64,000 bases of DNA. It comes from Aplidium turbinatum (lineage: Eukaryota > Chordata > Ascidiacea > Aplousobranchia > Polyclinidae). Where the stretch lies: positions 9,263,823 to 9,327,822 of the forward strand of contig OU964935.1 of the NCBI GenBank assembly GCA_918807975.1, read 5' to 3'. Numbering within the stretch: position 1 is the first letter of the stretch; each line of letters begins with the position of its first letter. Of the stretch, positions 22,628-34,681 are shown one piece after another. Under the pieces are notes generated by a model. The model did no database searches and was not told the origin of the DNA. It saw only the letters and a program-made list of their open reading frames with translations. The translations under genes were made by a program, and so were the position numbers.

Positions 22628-23873
22628 GACACCTAGCATGTTCAATCAATAGACCTCTGCATACGATAGGCCTAGTTGTCCACTGTGAGTAGGCTGTATT
22701 GAAACATTATAATTGAGTGTTTATGAAACAGTGTGATTTAACCTTTTTTCTGCAAATGAACACTTTTTGTATTAAAAACACTGCGTAACACCAAAGCTCA
22801 CAAAAATATAATTTATGTTGTAGCAGCAACAGGGCAGTCCGTACGCCCCGGCTGGGGAGAAGGCCTACGGCTAATTAGGAGCCCACTCATTTTTGTCCGT
22901 AATGTTTTTTGACTGTTTAAAAAAAAAAAATAAGCTACAGAAACTCGAAATTCAATAGTTTAAATCATGCAAGGTCTTATTATTTAATGCTTTCCAAACC
23001 CCTGACTGGGGACCTATCCCTGCCTAGGGGCCCCCTCATATTTAGTTTGTGCAGCGTTTTTCGACTTGTAATTTCACATGTAGCCTACCGGTTACATTTA
23101 ATATGTATTTTTTTTCCATTTTTGAAAATTTTTCTCGCTTGCTTTGCTCTCTCAACCACATTTCGTCGGATTTCGTTCACCTCGGCGATACTGAGTAGTG
23201 AGTATGCATAGTTGGGGATTAAGCAAGTAAGTGAAAAGCTTTTGTGTCCCAAAAAAAAACAACAAAATGATGCAATATTTCAAAGTAAACACTGCTTACT
23301 CAATTCGCCCAGTGAATTAAAATTAAATTGATAAATTCCAGTGTTAATCGAGATAGCTCATGAAGTGAACATGTTATAGGTGAATGTGGGTGTGGGGATA
23401 CCACCTCAGATAAATTTTCGAAGTTCTAGCCTTCTGAAAGGCTACTTCATTTTCAAGGCTATACAAACTTTCAAGACACAAATTATTGAAATTTTTCAGT
23501 AGTCGTGAATGATTTTTTTAAATGTTAGGCTAACTTAAATTTTAAACCGAACCCTTTCTAACCCATCTAATTTTATTTTGATAAATTTGATTACATAGGC
23601 TACAAAGTATGCAACTCGATAAAAAAAAGATTATTGCTCATAAAAATACCTAAAACTGACGAAAACAAGATTACATTTGTCAAAATTTTCTAGGGGGCAA
23701 ACCCCCTACAACTTCTTTCAGTTTTTCTTTGTTAGACACTAAAACTTGCATTGTTTATTCATGTTATAAAATTTGCTAACTTTTTAAAAGTCTGGTTTTC
23801 CGCTAACTTTTTTCTTGATCCGCTACTGCATTGTCGGCATGTTTTTGGAGAAGTCTTGATGGCTAGTGGAGGC
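22628..23873. other. No gene recognised; MITE-like scraps
   Basis: AT-rich, with GC-rich patches CCCCGGCTGGGGAG (about 22847), GGGGCCCCCTCATA (about 23027) and CTAGGGGGCAAACCCCCTA (about 23690) that look like ends or parts of decayed elements, but no paired TIR or duplication was found. Confidence 0.45.
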
Positions 23874-23881
23874 TACACTGG

Positions 23882-24152
23882 CAGGCCCGGATTTAGGGGG
23901 GACAGAGGGTGCAGGTGCCCCAGGCTCCCCGACTTTTGAAGGGCCCCCCTACGTGGAAAAAATGTGGTTTTGTGTTGTTATTTTTCCTTTCAGTCTTTAA
24001 AGTTTCTGCAAAATGCTGTAGGCTACAGTGCTGGATTAATGGTACTGTAGACGTAGAAGTGTTTTTTCACGCCTAGACGCAAAAATTTTTTGGCTCGGGG
24101 GCCCCCCGATCTAAAAGTGCCCCGGGCCCCCAATCAACTAAATTCGGCCCTG
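23882..24152. mobile_element. 271-bp MITE, TSD TACACTGG
   Basis: Left CAGGCCCGGATTTAGGGGG faces right CTAAATTCGGCCCTG; TACACTGG is present at 23874-23881 and 24153-24160 without mismatch. The interior has GGGCCCCCC/GGGGCCCCGG-rich arms. No coding capacity. Confidence 0.88.
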
Positions 24153-24160
24153 TACACTGG

Positions 24161-25912
24161 TGTAGTTAGCGAAACACAATGCTCGCTGTGCTATAGTGAG
24201 TAGTCAGGTAGTGCTGACATCAGGAAGATCGCTCCTTCTCAACTAATACAGGCTATGCCTATTGAGTTAATATAGCCTAGTTGAGTTAAAAAAATAGTTA
24301 ATATAGGCCCTATATTAACTATGTTGTTGTTTACTCTTTGCTAAAATGATGAATGTACATTTTTCCCCACCTTGAAAGAGCTTACGGCTCCGAGTGCTTT
24401 CTGGTCCTATTTTTAAGATCATTAAACGAATGAGTCCACTAGTGGATTTCGGGGGGGAGGGGGGCAAGATGGTGCTCACACGGCCCTGAGCAGCAAGACA
24501 GTACAAATCATTCTTCCAGACCCCTACAATGTTATGACAAGTGATATATTTTTTGCTTTAATGATCGGAAATAAAACGAGACACGAAACTGATTAACAAT
24601 CGTAGTTTATTGGTAATAATGATTTTTTTAACGTAATAGACCTATCTGGGCCTGCGGTAGTGCTTTGCATTTTAAGTAGCAGACTTGTTCGGTGTGTATC
24701 AAATTGAGTTTTGTTCACAGAGCACATAATATTATGTAACCTGTAGGCTATAGGCCTAAGAGTTTTCGTGCAATGCAATCAATGATTTGTACTTTGAATT
24801 AAAATAAAAGCTGTCAATAACCTGCCAATGAGAAACATTCTGCTGCATTCCACAACTTTTGTAATTCAGCAGTGGTAGTGTGAATGCTTCCAGAAAGCAT
24901 ATCCAGCAGTTCTATCAGGATTGAAACAATTCTCAGTAGGCTTCAATATAAGAAACCACTCGATTTTCAATCATACCAAAGGGTGCAAGCAGTCACTAAA
25001 AATTACAGTTCATCTTATTTTGCTTTGTAGAACATAAATGCTTGTAGCCTAACCGAAAGCAAAATTTCTGCGCGATTCGATAGATGCAGTTCACAGTAAA
25101 CTTTTGGTTACTAGCCTACAATAAAGTAGCCTATCTTTGAAATTTTGTTCAAGCAATTTATGTGAAATTCAACTCCTTATGTATACCCAACTTACATGCT
25201 TTTGTTGTTGTATTCAGGCTATTGCCCTCAGGTTGAAAATTTAGATCAAGTAAACTTGAAGACAATAAGGATGCCAGTGTTTGTATCTACCTTCAAGCAA
25301 GCGTTGAGTGTCTTGCCAAAGACACAACGGACTGCTCATACAGTATTAGGTTTTGAACAGACATTCTTTCAAGCATCGAACAAAGACTCACACCACACGG
25401 CTGCGTAGCCAAGAGGCTCTTCCCGGACAATCGTAATAAGCTTAGGGCTTGGCCGACATGGGTTCAATTTTTTATTGCAATGATCATGAAAGCATTAAGC
25501 AAAGCCCGTCCTGGGTACCGATACAAAACTGAAACCGTTGAGGAGACACCACTTATTTAGAGTATGTAGTGCTTTAGGGAATGTGGAGTTACCCCTTTAT
25601 TATCATGACTCCCAGGTCTGCTCTGGCCCAGAGCAGTAGTAGGCCTACCTGTCAGAGGCCCAGGTATGGCATGGGTATATATGGCAGTCTCAATCCTGCA
25701 TCCAGGCGGTTCATACATGGGTTCATTTTTTTATTGCAATGCTTATGAAAGCAGTTAACTTTTCGCAGACCGCCAATCCAACTTGTTGTGAAACATATGA
25801 AAGAATGAGACAATATAGCCTAGTGGGAGTAGGAAGTAATACAGTATTAGGAGCAAAGTAGAAAAAAGTTAGAAGAGTAAACAAATATAACTCAGTCATT
25901 TACTTTGTAGGC
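24161..25912. other. No gene recognised; possible tRNA-like repeat near 25400-25760
   Basis: Mostly AT-rich sequence. At about 25403 GGCTGCGTAGCCAAGAGGCT followed by ACATGGGTTCAATTTTTTAT looks like a leucine/serine-type tRNA-like head, and the second half recurs at about 25716 (ACATGGGTTCATTTTTTTAT, then GCAATG...ATGAAAGCA). This may be a second SINE or an imperfect tandem repeat. A 70-codon frame at 25196-25408 after a good AG acceptor (TTGTATTCAG) has no recognised domain. Confidence 0.3.
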
Positions 25913-26399
25913 TACCGGTACGCATATTTACAAAAGGTTCCCTATTTTGTGCCTATCTCGAAAACTGACCAATCAGAAGCCGTATCGCTTTCTTACGTCA
26001 ACTCATTTGCAAAGTTTCTTTGCGTGATTGCGTCGAGTTCGTAGGTTTTCTCCAGGATTGCCAGTTCTACGGTTTTCCTCTGGAGTTAGGCTAGTTTTAT
26101 TTCAAAGTCGCGGAAAAATGTTAGCAGTGGCGTTTCTTCTTGTTTTGTTTTATATTCATAAAAAAAGCTTTGACTATATTCTGGACTTGTTTCATCACTT
26201 TCGACGACTGGGTTACTTTTCAGTAGCAGTTGGGCTATAAATTTTAAAAACATCTGGCAACCTTAGTTTGCTCGCTGTTCGTGTCTGCTCTGCTGTCTGG
26301 CAGGCTAATCGCTAGGCTAGTACTGTGGCAGGCTATATCTCGTAATATTTTTGTATATATCAAATATACAATGTGCAGTAATGAACCGTGATGATTATC

Positions 26400-26692
26400 C
26401 AACCCGATAGCTCAGTGGTTACGCGCCGGGCTCAAGATCACACGGCGCTGGTTCGACTCTCGGGGTGTGCGCTTGAGCAACGCATTTCAGGACTGCTCTC
26501 CATTCAGCGGCACCTAGTGAATGGAATAATTTCTCGGCAACAAGACTTCAACAATCGGAAAACTTCACTCTGCCAATCTCGGTAACCGGCCCTGCGTCAA
26601 GTGCCTCTACAAGTATGCGAACAAGTACCAGGAATAACCTATCAAGGCTTTGTCAGTCCGAGGATAAAGATTCAAAACCAAACCAAACCATC
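26400..26692 (+). repeat. tRNA-derived SINE, full length
   Basis: Cleanest copy in the window: CCGATAGCTCAGTGGTTACGC (box A region), GGTTCGACTCTCGGGG (box B), body GTGCGCTTGAGCAACGCATT, 3' end GTCCGAGGATAAAGATTC and an AAACCAAACC tail. It is nested in the element 25922-30060. Confidence 0.92.
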
Positions 26693-26994
26693 TGCAATTT
26701 TAGATTTGGACTATCGGATAAAAAGAAAGCATTTCACCTCTACATCTCATTCCTATATATGTTGCAAACATTTCACTGAAGTTGAAATCTTGAAATTTTG
26801 ACTCATAACTTTCTGCGTTTGCAACCCAAATGCAAAATACAAAGCATATTAGAAATCAAACCGTTGGCGTTAAGTAAGGATATCTTTGTTTTTCTAATGA
26901 AATAAAAGAAAAATGTGGAAGACTCAACGACAAAATAAAAGACAAAAAATGGACAACAAATGTATTAGGCAAATAATAGATCAATAGCCGCCTC

Positions 26995-27446
26995 AAAATT
27001 GAATTTTTCGAGCTTTCGCCGAAGCAAAATCAGCGATAATATCTTCAAAATCAAGTTTTTGAACGTAATCTCTTTCTATAGAAAGAATCGATAGAGCTGA
27101 TAGCCGATCATCATTCATGGTAGAACGTAAATACGACTTTATCATTTTGAGCTTTGAGAAACTCCTCTAGATTTATGACGTAATAAATGTTACTAAAGAT
27201 TGAACAACAGACGAAGTACAGGCTACAGCTATCCAACATCACGCAAGAAGCAACTCGAGCTTTTTAGCTGTTGTTATATCCTTAAATTTTTTAAGGTGTA
27301 CTAGCTGTCTCTTTGTAAATCATTTTCTTGTTTTACTTTTTATTTATTTTTGCATTACTTCATTTCTCGTGCTGTGTGCACGGTGCAGCCTCATTTTGCC
27401 GCCCCTGGCGCAGAGCCAGAACCGCCAAGTGGCTGCTATGCCACTG
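26995..27446 (-). pseudogene. hAT (ZMYM1-like) transposase C-terminal scrap with one terminus
   Basis: The minus strand at about 27150-27000 reads SKLKMIKSYLRSTMNDDRLS, then LSIERDYVQKLDFEDIIADF, the C-terminal signature of ZMYM1-type hAT transposases. On the plus strand the piece ends at GGCTGCTATGCCACTG (27431-27446), a CAGTGGCATAG-type terminus in reverse. The other terminus and the rest of the gene are missing. Confidence 0.65.
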
Positions 27447-28478
27447 CAGAGAAGTGCGTTGCATGGAACTTGTCTAGAGGATCAGTGTTCATACCTTTAA
27501 ACAGGTTATATTGATCTATGGTCACAAAGAGCACGCTCTGCAGGAGCTCGTTGATAGGCTACCAATAATCTTACCACCTGGCATGATTCAAATGTAAACA
27601 GCTGCTTTTCATTCTGCTTAAATATGTCCTGCATATGATTGGAATATGATTGTCATCTTTAAGGATACTTTATTAGTAAGATGAAAACATAAACGTTATG
27701 CATAAAATTCATTTACTACAATTTACTTCTTTAAGAAGATACATCAGATGGTGTAACATGACAGAGCACAATACCATGCAATAGTGACAATCAAGGAAGC
27801 AAGTAAATGATAAGATTGATGATACAAGCAATTTGAACAACGTAATTAATGCTTCCAACACTTTGATCAAATTTACCCAAGTCAAATATTCTATAGTGTA
27901 AATATCTACTTTATATCGCCATTTAGATTACACTATGTTTCGTGATATACACAAGTAGACGTAAATATACTTAATCAATGACTAAGACAGTTAATCATGC
28001 AAACAGCTATAGGCCTATCCCTTCGTAGATAGGGTGATTACTTATTAAAAGTCAGCATTTTGTGTCTGCTTCGTAAAGATGACCTGTATTTAATAAAATA
28101 TATCACATGTTAAATAAAAGAAATAAAAAATAAGCAAATACTTCTTCGAGATATGGCCATCAAAAATAGTCCGGAATGACCAGGAGATTATGTAGTCAAA
28201 TCACAACACACTGATAGACAATCTACCCTGCCACAATAAGGTATTGCTAATCAATGAAAATTTGATCTTATTCAATAAGAATACAACAGCAACTTCACCA
28301 ATACTCACTTTATACGATTGGTTGTAAATAAATGTGAAGTAAGCATACAATAAACATTACAGTACAATACCAAACACGCTTGAAAAAACTGTTAGGCTAA
28401 GGTGTAAGTTATATGAGAGTAGCAACTCCATTGGCTGTGAGGTATAACAAATAACATAGGTGAAATGATGGTTGGTTA

Positions 28479-28958
28479 TCAATGTTGCGCGAACTCTGGA
28501 ACCGCACCCATGGTCTGAATGCATGCAGTAAATGTCTGTGAAGTGAGCCCAGAAAGGTTTCTTTTTTTCCAAAGTATAAATAGATCTCTAGCTTTTCCCA
28601 AGAAGGTCAAACTCGGTTGTTGTTTGATTCCATCAGCTTCAATTAGAGAACACATCTCATCTCTTTTTCGAAAAGCTGAAAAAATACAGTGCACATTAGC
28701 AATTTCTGAGTAGTGTACACCCATTGGTACACAACATACAATTTAGACCTACTATCCTCGCCAAAACGAACCTTTTTTGCCTCGAATTAAAGTCAGAAGA
28801 CGGTGAATAAATGAGCAAAACTTATTTGCTGGGCCATAATAAGTAGGCCTACTGTTGTCCCTCTACACAATTTCAATCTAATTAATTAAATTTAACAATC
28901 AAACTAAAGCCATTCTTTTGATCTTATTCTTACCTTTTGTAGGTGTTGTAACAGACAT
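28479..28958 (-). CDS. Small two-exon gene inside the 79-bp-TIR element (possible P-element-type fragment)
   Basis: Minus-strand exon 1 is 28958-28934 (MSVTTPTK, donor AAAAG|GTAAGA, a near-consensus site). Exon 2 is 28675-28479 (acceptor TATTTTTTCAG, stop TGA). The joined frame encodes 73 residues, including RKRDEMCSLIEADGIKQQPS, a tryptophan-lysine stretch (LFILWKKRN) and LSGLTSQTFTACIQTMGAVP. The ADGIK..PS..FL...LF..W...GLT..T spacing recalls the C-terminal region of P-element/THAP9-like transposases from memory. At 73 residues it cannot be a whole transposase. It may be the last part of a longer gene or a captured peptide. No signal peptide or zinc ligands were seen. Confidence 0.45.
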
Positions 28959-30454
28959 GATTTTCCACACCACACATTTGCAATTAAATTTATGAAACAG
29001 GCAGCATCTTTTTTTCATTTCTTCATCTTTCGGAAATTAAAACATTGGTACTTTCACTGTAGTCTTGCAAGACTTGTACCCACTTTTACAGCTTGTTACA
29101 CAACACACAAACCCCATTTCACAAATATAGATTATTAAAGCACTGAATTAATCACAATAAAACCTAAATGAAAGATCCGATTAAAACCTTGGATTGCTAC
29201 TAAAATTTAACATATGTATGTAGATACTTTTGTTTATAAAAAATTTTCTGGACTACTAACAAGCTAGCCTTTTAGTTAGCCAATATTGATTTACTTCCTA
29301 TTATAGCCTAGGCCTACAGCTATAACCGTACAGAACCACTTAAGGGGGCAAAATGTGTGCAATTTTAATAAAACATTGCTTAATTCAGTGGCGTATTCTC
29401 CATACATGCACTGCATGCCTTACAATTCTGATGAAATCAGATATCTTTTAAGGACAACGAATTTATGCGTAGAAATAGAAAATGTTGATAGCAGAACCTA
29501 CTCGCTCTCTTAATTTCAATATTCGAAACAGCTGTTCATTTTTAAACTTTGCTGACCCTGGCAACCAGCCTAGACTATCTGTGGTTTTACTAGCCAGCTT
29601 GGAGAAAGATATTAATTGCACAGGCTTTCTCAAGTTTGCAACGTTCTAACCGCTTTACCAATTGCACAGGTGGTAGGCTACCTGAGAAGCCATGATGCCA
29701 GCAATTGCCTAGGTTAGGCTACCAAAAAAAATAAAATTAACATTGCCAATTTGTCAGGCTCAATTTCACTTGCACCAGTAGGCTACAGTTATGCTATAAC
29801 TGCTACATCGAGTGTCAAGAAAATTACACTAACTCATTTTCCATTGATAATTATTTTATGCGCGCTTTCATTCATTTCAATTAACTGACTAACTTGCGAA
29901 CTTTAACCTACCAGCCTGCTCCTGTACCAGACATTAAGACAACTAGCAGAAGACCAAAGAAAGAAAACGTAAATGACGCAATGACGTAAGAAAGCGATAC
30001 GGCTTCTGATTGGTCAGTTTTCGAGATAGGCACAAAATAGGGAACCTTTTGTAAATATGCTACCGGTACATTGAATATATGTAGGCTGAATTAAAGGTAA
30101 CAAATTTTTACACAATTGCAAAATGAATGGCGTAGGCCAAGTATTCGACAATGACTTTAACTACGACAGAGTACAAAGATGCTCTAAATTTATATTTGTG
30201 ATATGAAAACAATAGGCTATAATCCTTTATATGTGTTTCCAAGCAATTCAGCCTTGAAAAGCAGAACAGAGTTGCCAGACTGAAATTTGCAAAAAAGGCC
30301 AAATTTACCAAAAAAAAAGGCCAAATTTACCAAAAAAAAAGGCCAACTTGAGGCCAAATAAGTGGAAAAAAGGCCAAAAATAAGCCAAACTCAAACAAGA
30401 TAAAATAAGCATGGCTGTGGCTATTTACGCTATATAGTGTAATAATAGCCTCAA

Positions 30455-30636
30455 CAGTGTTGCCAGATAAGGAATTTTGCCCAAATTTGAAAAAACTTTA
30501 AAGCTGTTGATAACAAAAACTTGTATTTTGGAAATTTTTTTTAGTCCTGGGCAAAGATCAAAATCCTAATCTTATTCCTAACTCTAACCCTTACCTTAAC
30601 CCTTCCTAATTTTAATCCTAACTTTGGCAACACCTG
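30455..30636. mobile_element. Short MITE, CAGTGTTGCCAGATAAGG end
   Basis: Left CAGTGTTGCCAGATAAGG against right CCTAACTTTGGCAACACCTG. The termini belong to the same TTGCCA-type group as the host element 30267-32712. No matching flank duplication (AGCCTCAA and ATTGTAGT). The interior has CCTAA/CCTTAACCC words that look telomere-like but are not regular. Confidence 0.55.
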
Positions 30637-31600
30637 ATTGTAGTCATTGCATTAAGTGTGGAAAAATAGCCACTTCCAATAACCATTGTAAGTCGTGACT
30701 CAATGTGCCAGAATCCGAGCTTGGATTTTTTTTTTGAATATCAGCAATACAAAAAAGGGCCAAACAAGAAAAAGATTAGATAAGCCAAGTCAAGTTATTT
30801 TGTTTCAACAGCGCCATGTATTACAAACAAGCAAAGTAAATGTAATTGCCAGAACAATGCATTGTACAACTGTTGGTTACATTATGGCGCAATCCGGATG
30901 GTAGTGAAAGACCATAAGTAGTTATCTAGTCAGCCACCACTCCATAACAGGAAATCTAACTACACATTCATTCATACACACTATAGTGTGCAGAGGCAGG
31001 CACACTACTTCAATGAATAAAAAAGGTTCGCCACTGAGATTGAGAAACAAAGTTCTGCTTTTGGTTTGAATCTCCATTCTCAGACTGAGTAAGCCAAGGA
31101 TGAAGACTCAAACCAGCGACCAACAATTAACCAACGACCAATATGTGATTGTGTGCTAGAATAGGCTACAGCACTTGCGAAAGCTTTCCTGAAATAACGG
31201 GAATAAACTTGAATACCACCACCGAATTGCAACAATTATTATGTACGGTACCTTAGAACATACAAAAACAGGACAATTTGATACTACTGAAGAGAACAAA
31301 GATTAAGAAGTACGATACGATGTTATACAGTACCGTACTGTAAAGGTAGGTTATCCTTTGTAATGAGCACTTAAGGTACCGGTACGCATGTATATCCATG
31401 TAGCCTAACGGTTGGTTTTTGACATTTTTTTTAAAGCGATGGAACGGTAAAAAAGGCCAAATGGATATTTACCTGTTTCTATCAAAGTAATATCTATAAT
31501 AGGCTATTCATATTTATTGATAGCGGATTTTATTAAATTGTAGAAAAAATATTTCTGAAAGTAGCCCAAAGAATAACAATTGTATAAAAGAACTGTAGAG

Positions 31601-32369
31601 CAGTGGTTCTCAACCGGGGGTCCGCGGACCCCAAGGGGTCGGTGAAGCGATTTCCGGGGGTCCGCAAAAGTTTCCGAGTTTTCAACATCACGGATAAATT
31701 AAGAAATTTAAAAATTGTTTGTGCTTTGTTTATGTAGCCTATTAGCCTACAGTGATTCTTAAACTGTAAGTAGCAACGCACTGGTGCGTCGTTTGAAATT
31801 GCAAAGGACATTGCACAAAGGTTTGGTTTCTTAACTAAAATATCATATAAATTACTTAAACCTTTTAATAAGGCTATGTTGGCTATGTTCAACTAATTTC
31901 TTTTAAGACAACAGATTGTTGATCAATGATTAATTTAGAAATACAAACGTTAGTCAGCAGTCTATCACCACTCACAGTTTTGCAATGATTGTGATTATAA
32001 CGAATTAATATTGATTTCAAATGAAAAAAGGGAGAAATTCTTTGTAACAGTCGCAAGTATTCTATTAACTTTTGATAAAAGTTATAGAAAAACATCAAAT
32101 GAGCATATAGCTTACCGATGTTTGATCCTGTGTGCCAACATATAGCTCATAAGTCATAACATAATTTCGTCAATCTCATCAATCGTCAAGTGCGTTGCGA
32201 ATTCAACAAATTCTTTTAAGTGTGTTGCTTTGAAACTTATGTAACATATGATTCCATAAGGAAACGCGATATACCGTACCAAAATTTCAAATTGAAATTT
32301 TTAGGGGTCCGCGACCGCTTTGAAGACACCAAAAGGGGTCCACCAAGACAAAAAGGTTGAGAACCACTG
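31601..32369. mobile_element. Non-autonomous hAT family C copy 1, TSD CTGTAGAG
   Basis: It begins CAGTGGTTCTCAACCGGGGG and ends AAAAAGGTTGAGAACCACTG, with perfect CTGTAGAG at 31593-31600 and 32370-32377. GGTCCGCGGACCCC-type arms lie inside. Its interior (TTTGCAATGATTGTGATTAT and neighbours) is shared with 33447-34340. No transposase sequence. Confidence 0.9.
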
Positions 32370-33125
32370 CTGTAGAGGATGAGTTTTAATCCGCTACAGT
32401 GGTGACATCTGGCACCACTATCTGGCTTAGAGGGTGAGCGCAGTCTGACTCGCCGCCGGCGTCACATTACGAGTATTGAACAAGACAGTAGGCCTATAGA
32501 ACATGCATTGAACAATGGTGAATATGGTTTTCATCTGGTAAGGTTACGATATATGGGAAATATTGATTATTAGGCCTATATATTTTGAAGAATAATTTAA
32601 AAAAGGCCAAATCTAGAAAAAGGCCAAATGTAAAATTTCTAAGGCCACTAGACTCTAAAAAAAGCCAAATTCGAGAAATTTGGCCTTAAAAAAGGCCAAT
32701 CTGGTAACCCTGAAGCAGAACAGTAATTTCTCAGTCGGGTCTTTCCCGGTATGTTCTTTCTTGCTTTGAATAAGAGAAACAACAATAAGAAATGTGAAAC
32801 TCGTAGGCTGGAAGAATTGTATGAAGGTATTCATCGAAGTCAACCTTTCACCCTGATATTACGCTGTTTTCATTTAGGTTTTACTTCATTCTTGCTGTGT
32901 TCTGTAGCCTATTTATTGTAGCTTAATAAGTGTAGTGATAGTCAGAAGCAAAAAGAAACTGAAGTAAGATTTTGCAGGAAGATTCAGAAGCATTTGCGTA
33001 GAAAAGTTACGTAACAGACTATGTGGATAAGAATAGCCTAATTGGGTGCGCAAAGCAACCTGTAGTTTTCCTTTCACCTGATTCAAACGATCACTATTCG
33101 GCTGGATGGGCCAAGGCCAAGCAAT

Positions 33126-33332
33126 CAGGGCCGTTGAGAGTATGATTTAGGCCCGGTACCGATGAAATCCTCGAGCACCAAATTAAGTCACTTTTAAAAA
33201 AAAGATGCGCTATATCCAAAGAATGGGAGGTGGTTTCGTCAATTTGCGAGCCCTTAAAAAAGTTCTGGGCCTCTAAAATCATCCCGGGCCCGGGTCCAAA
33301 AATACCCTTGAACCCCCATGTCAACGCTACTG
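33126..33332. mobile_element. MITE family D copy 1, TSD CAAGCAAT
   Basis: Left CAGGGCCGTTGAGAG, right CCATGTCAACGCTACTG; CAAGCAAT at 33118-33125 and 33333-33340. A related copy is at 60334-60536. Immediately after it, CAATTGTTCAAG repeats about three times (33337-33370), apparently amplified from the target duplication. Confidence 0.82.
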
Positions 33333-33446
33333 CAAGCAATTGTTCAAGTAATTGTTCAAGCAATTGTTCACTGGGTATGCTGTATATTGAGACGGAGAAT
33401 GTATGGTGTGTTGCTTAACAAAAAAGAAGGCAGATAGCCTATACAG

Positions 33447-34340
33447 CAGTGGTTCTCAAGCGGGAGTCCGCGGACCCCAAGGGGCACTGGCGTAGGTGGG
33501 GGCGGACCGCCCCGGGCGGCACGTCTGGGAGCGGCACTTTCAGAGTACGATTTTTGATTTTGATTATAATCTGATAAAAAACGCATTTCATTTTCACATG
33601 CTTTTTCTTGAAGGGGCGGCAAAATCTGAATCCGCCCCGGGCGGCACATTCCTTCACATTCCCTAGCTACGCCACTGCCAAGGGGTCCGGGAAGCGATTT
33701 CAGGGGTCCGTGAAAGTTTCCGAGTTTGCAGCATGATTGATAAATTACGAAATTTAAAAATTGGTTGATTGTGCTTTATTTGTGTATTACCGTGACTTTC
33801 AAACTGTTCTTCCCAACGAACTGATGCGATGTCTTTTGAACTTTCAAAGGACCTTGCACAAAGGTTTGGTTTCCCAACTAAAAAAACATCATATTAATGA
33901 GTTACTTTTTTAATAAGGCTATGTTCAATTTAATATTCTTTTGTAACAGCAGACTATTGATCAATGCTTAGGCCTAACTTCGAAAGCCAAACGTTAGTCA
34001 GCAGTATCTTACCGCTCACAGTTTTGCAATGACAAAGATTATAACGAATTAATATTGATTTGAAATGAAAAAAGAGAGAAATTCTTTGTAACGTTCGCAA
34101 AATTATCTTGATTTTTGATATAATTTATAAAAAAGCTGTCAATGTCATCAATCGTCATAAGTGCGTCGCAAGTTCAGAAAATTCTTCTAAGTGTGTCGCT
34201 TCGAGGCTTATGAGACATTTGATTGCATTTATAGGAGAAGCAATATACTAAAATTTCAGATAAAATATTTTTTAAGGGTCCGCGACCGCTTCGAAGGTAT
34301 CAAAAGGGGTCCGCCAAAACAAAAAGGTTGAGAACCACTG
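33447..34340. mobile_element. Non-autonomous hAT family C copy 2, TSD CTATACAG, with nested MITE
   Basis: CAGTGGTTCTCAAGCGGGAG to AAAAGGTTGAGAACCACTG, flanked by CTATACAG (33439-33446, 34341-34348). It matches 31601-32369 across its length except for the 193-bp insert at 33485-33677, which splits the CCCCAAGGGGTCC segment. Confidence 0.9.
33485..33677. mobile_element. 193-bp MITE nested in a hAT, TSD CCAAGGGG
   Basis: CACTGGCGTAGGTGGG to CCCTAGCTACGCCACTG with CCAAGGGG on both sides (33477-33484, 33678-33685). The uninterrupted sequence GACCCCAAGGGGTC at the equivalent place in the sister copy (about 31625-31640) confirms the insertion point. Confidence 0.92.
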
Positions 34341-34681
34341 CTATACAGAATGCAAGTAGCCTACAATTTGACCAATCAGAATATAGTAGGCTAAACGTAT
34401 TCGAAGAAAAGTAATTTATCTTGGAATAAACGCGTTTCTCCTGGTAATGCAAAAATGGTTCGTGCTCCTTAGGCGTATAAAGATGTGTCAAACTTTTTGT
34501 GTAGAAGAACGTTTGGACACAGCACTAACGTTTTGGTTCATGGCAGGATGTAGGCTAAGTTGCTTTTGAATGGAAGTAGAATCTGTAGAGGAATTTTTTG
34601 CTGGTTGTAATGCAACTTTTGCTTGCATTAGCTACAGAGGATGTTTGCTGTCAAAACTTATAGTAACTTGCATAATGCAAG

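Larger units (their letters stand above)
25922..30060 (-). mobile_element. 4.1-kb transposon with identical 79-bp TIRs and 9-bp TSD
   Basis: The first 79 bases (GCATATTTACAAAAGGTTCC ... CTTTCTTACGTCA) are repeated without a mismatch in reverse complement at the other end. TACCGGTAC flanks both sides (25913-25921, 30061-30069). This argues for a recent insertion. Inside are a SINE (26400-26692), an antisense hAT scrap (26995-27446) and a small two-exon gene on the minus strand (28958-28479). The 9-bp duplication and long TIRs would fit Mutator-like or Merlin elements, while the small protein looks more like the C-terminus of P-element transposases (8-bp TSD). Classification is open; it could be a non-autonomous copy with captured sequence. 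Confidence 0.8.
30267..32712. mobile_element. MITE-like element, CAGRGTTRCCAGA ends, TSD AAGCAGAA
   Basis: Left CAGAGTTGCCAGACTG and right CAATCTGGTAACCCTG are inverted; AAGCAGAA lies at 30259-30266 and 32713-32720. Both sub-terminal regions contain repeated AAAAAGGCCAAAT words (30290-30370 and 32595-32705). It hosts a smaller element (30455-30636) and a Buster-type hAT (31601-32369). No coding sequence of its own. Confidence 0.82.

Noticed and set aside
26400-26470. tRNA gene
   Set aside because: A and B boxes are present but the following sequence is the SINE body and the cloverleaf acceptor stem cannot be closed; same for heads at 1640-1713, 12881-12960 and 36430-36490.
30550-30625. Interstitial telomere-like tract (CCTAA/CCTTAACCC words)
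   Set aside because: Irregular units and short length inside a MITE; no regular TTAGGG array.
33368-33657. Overlapping minus-strand ORFs
   Set aside because: They cross the border between a hAT and its nested MITE, so they cannot be an ancestral gene.
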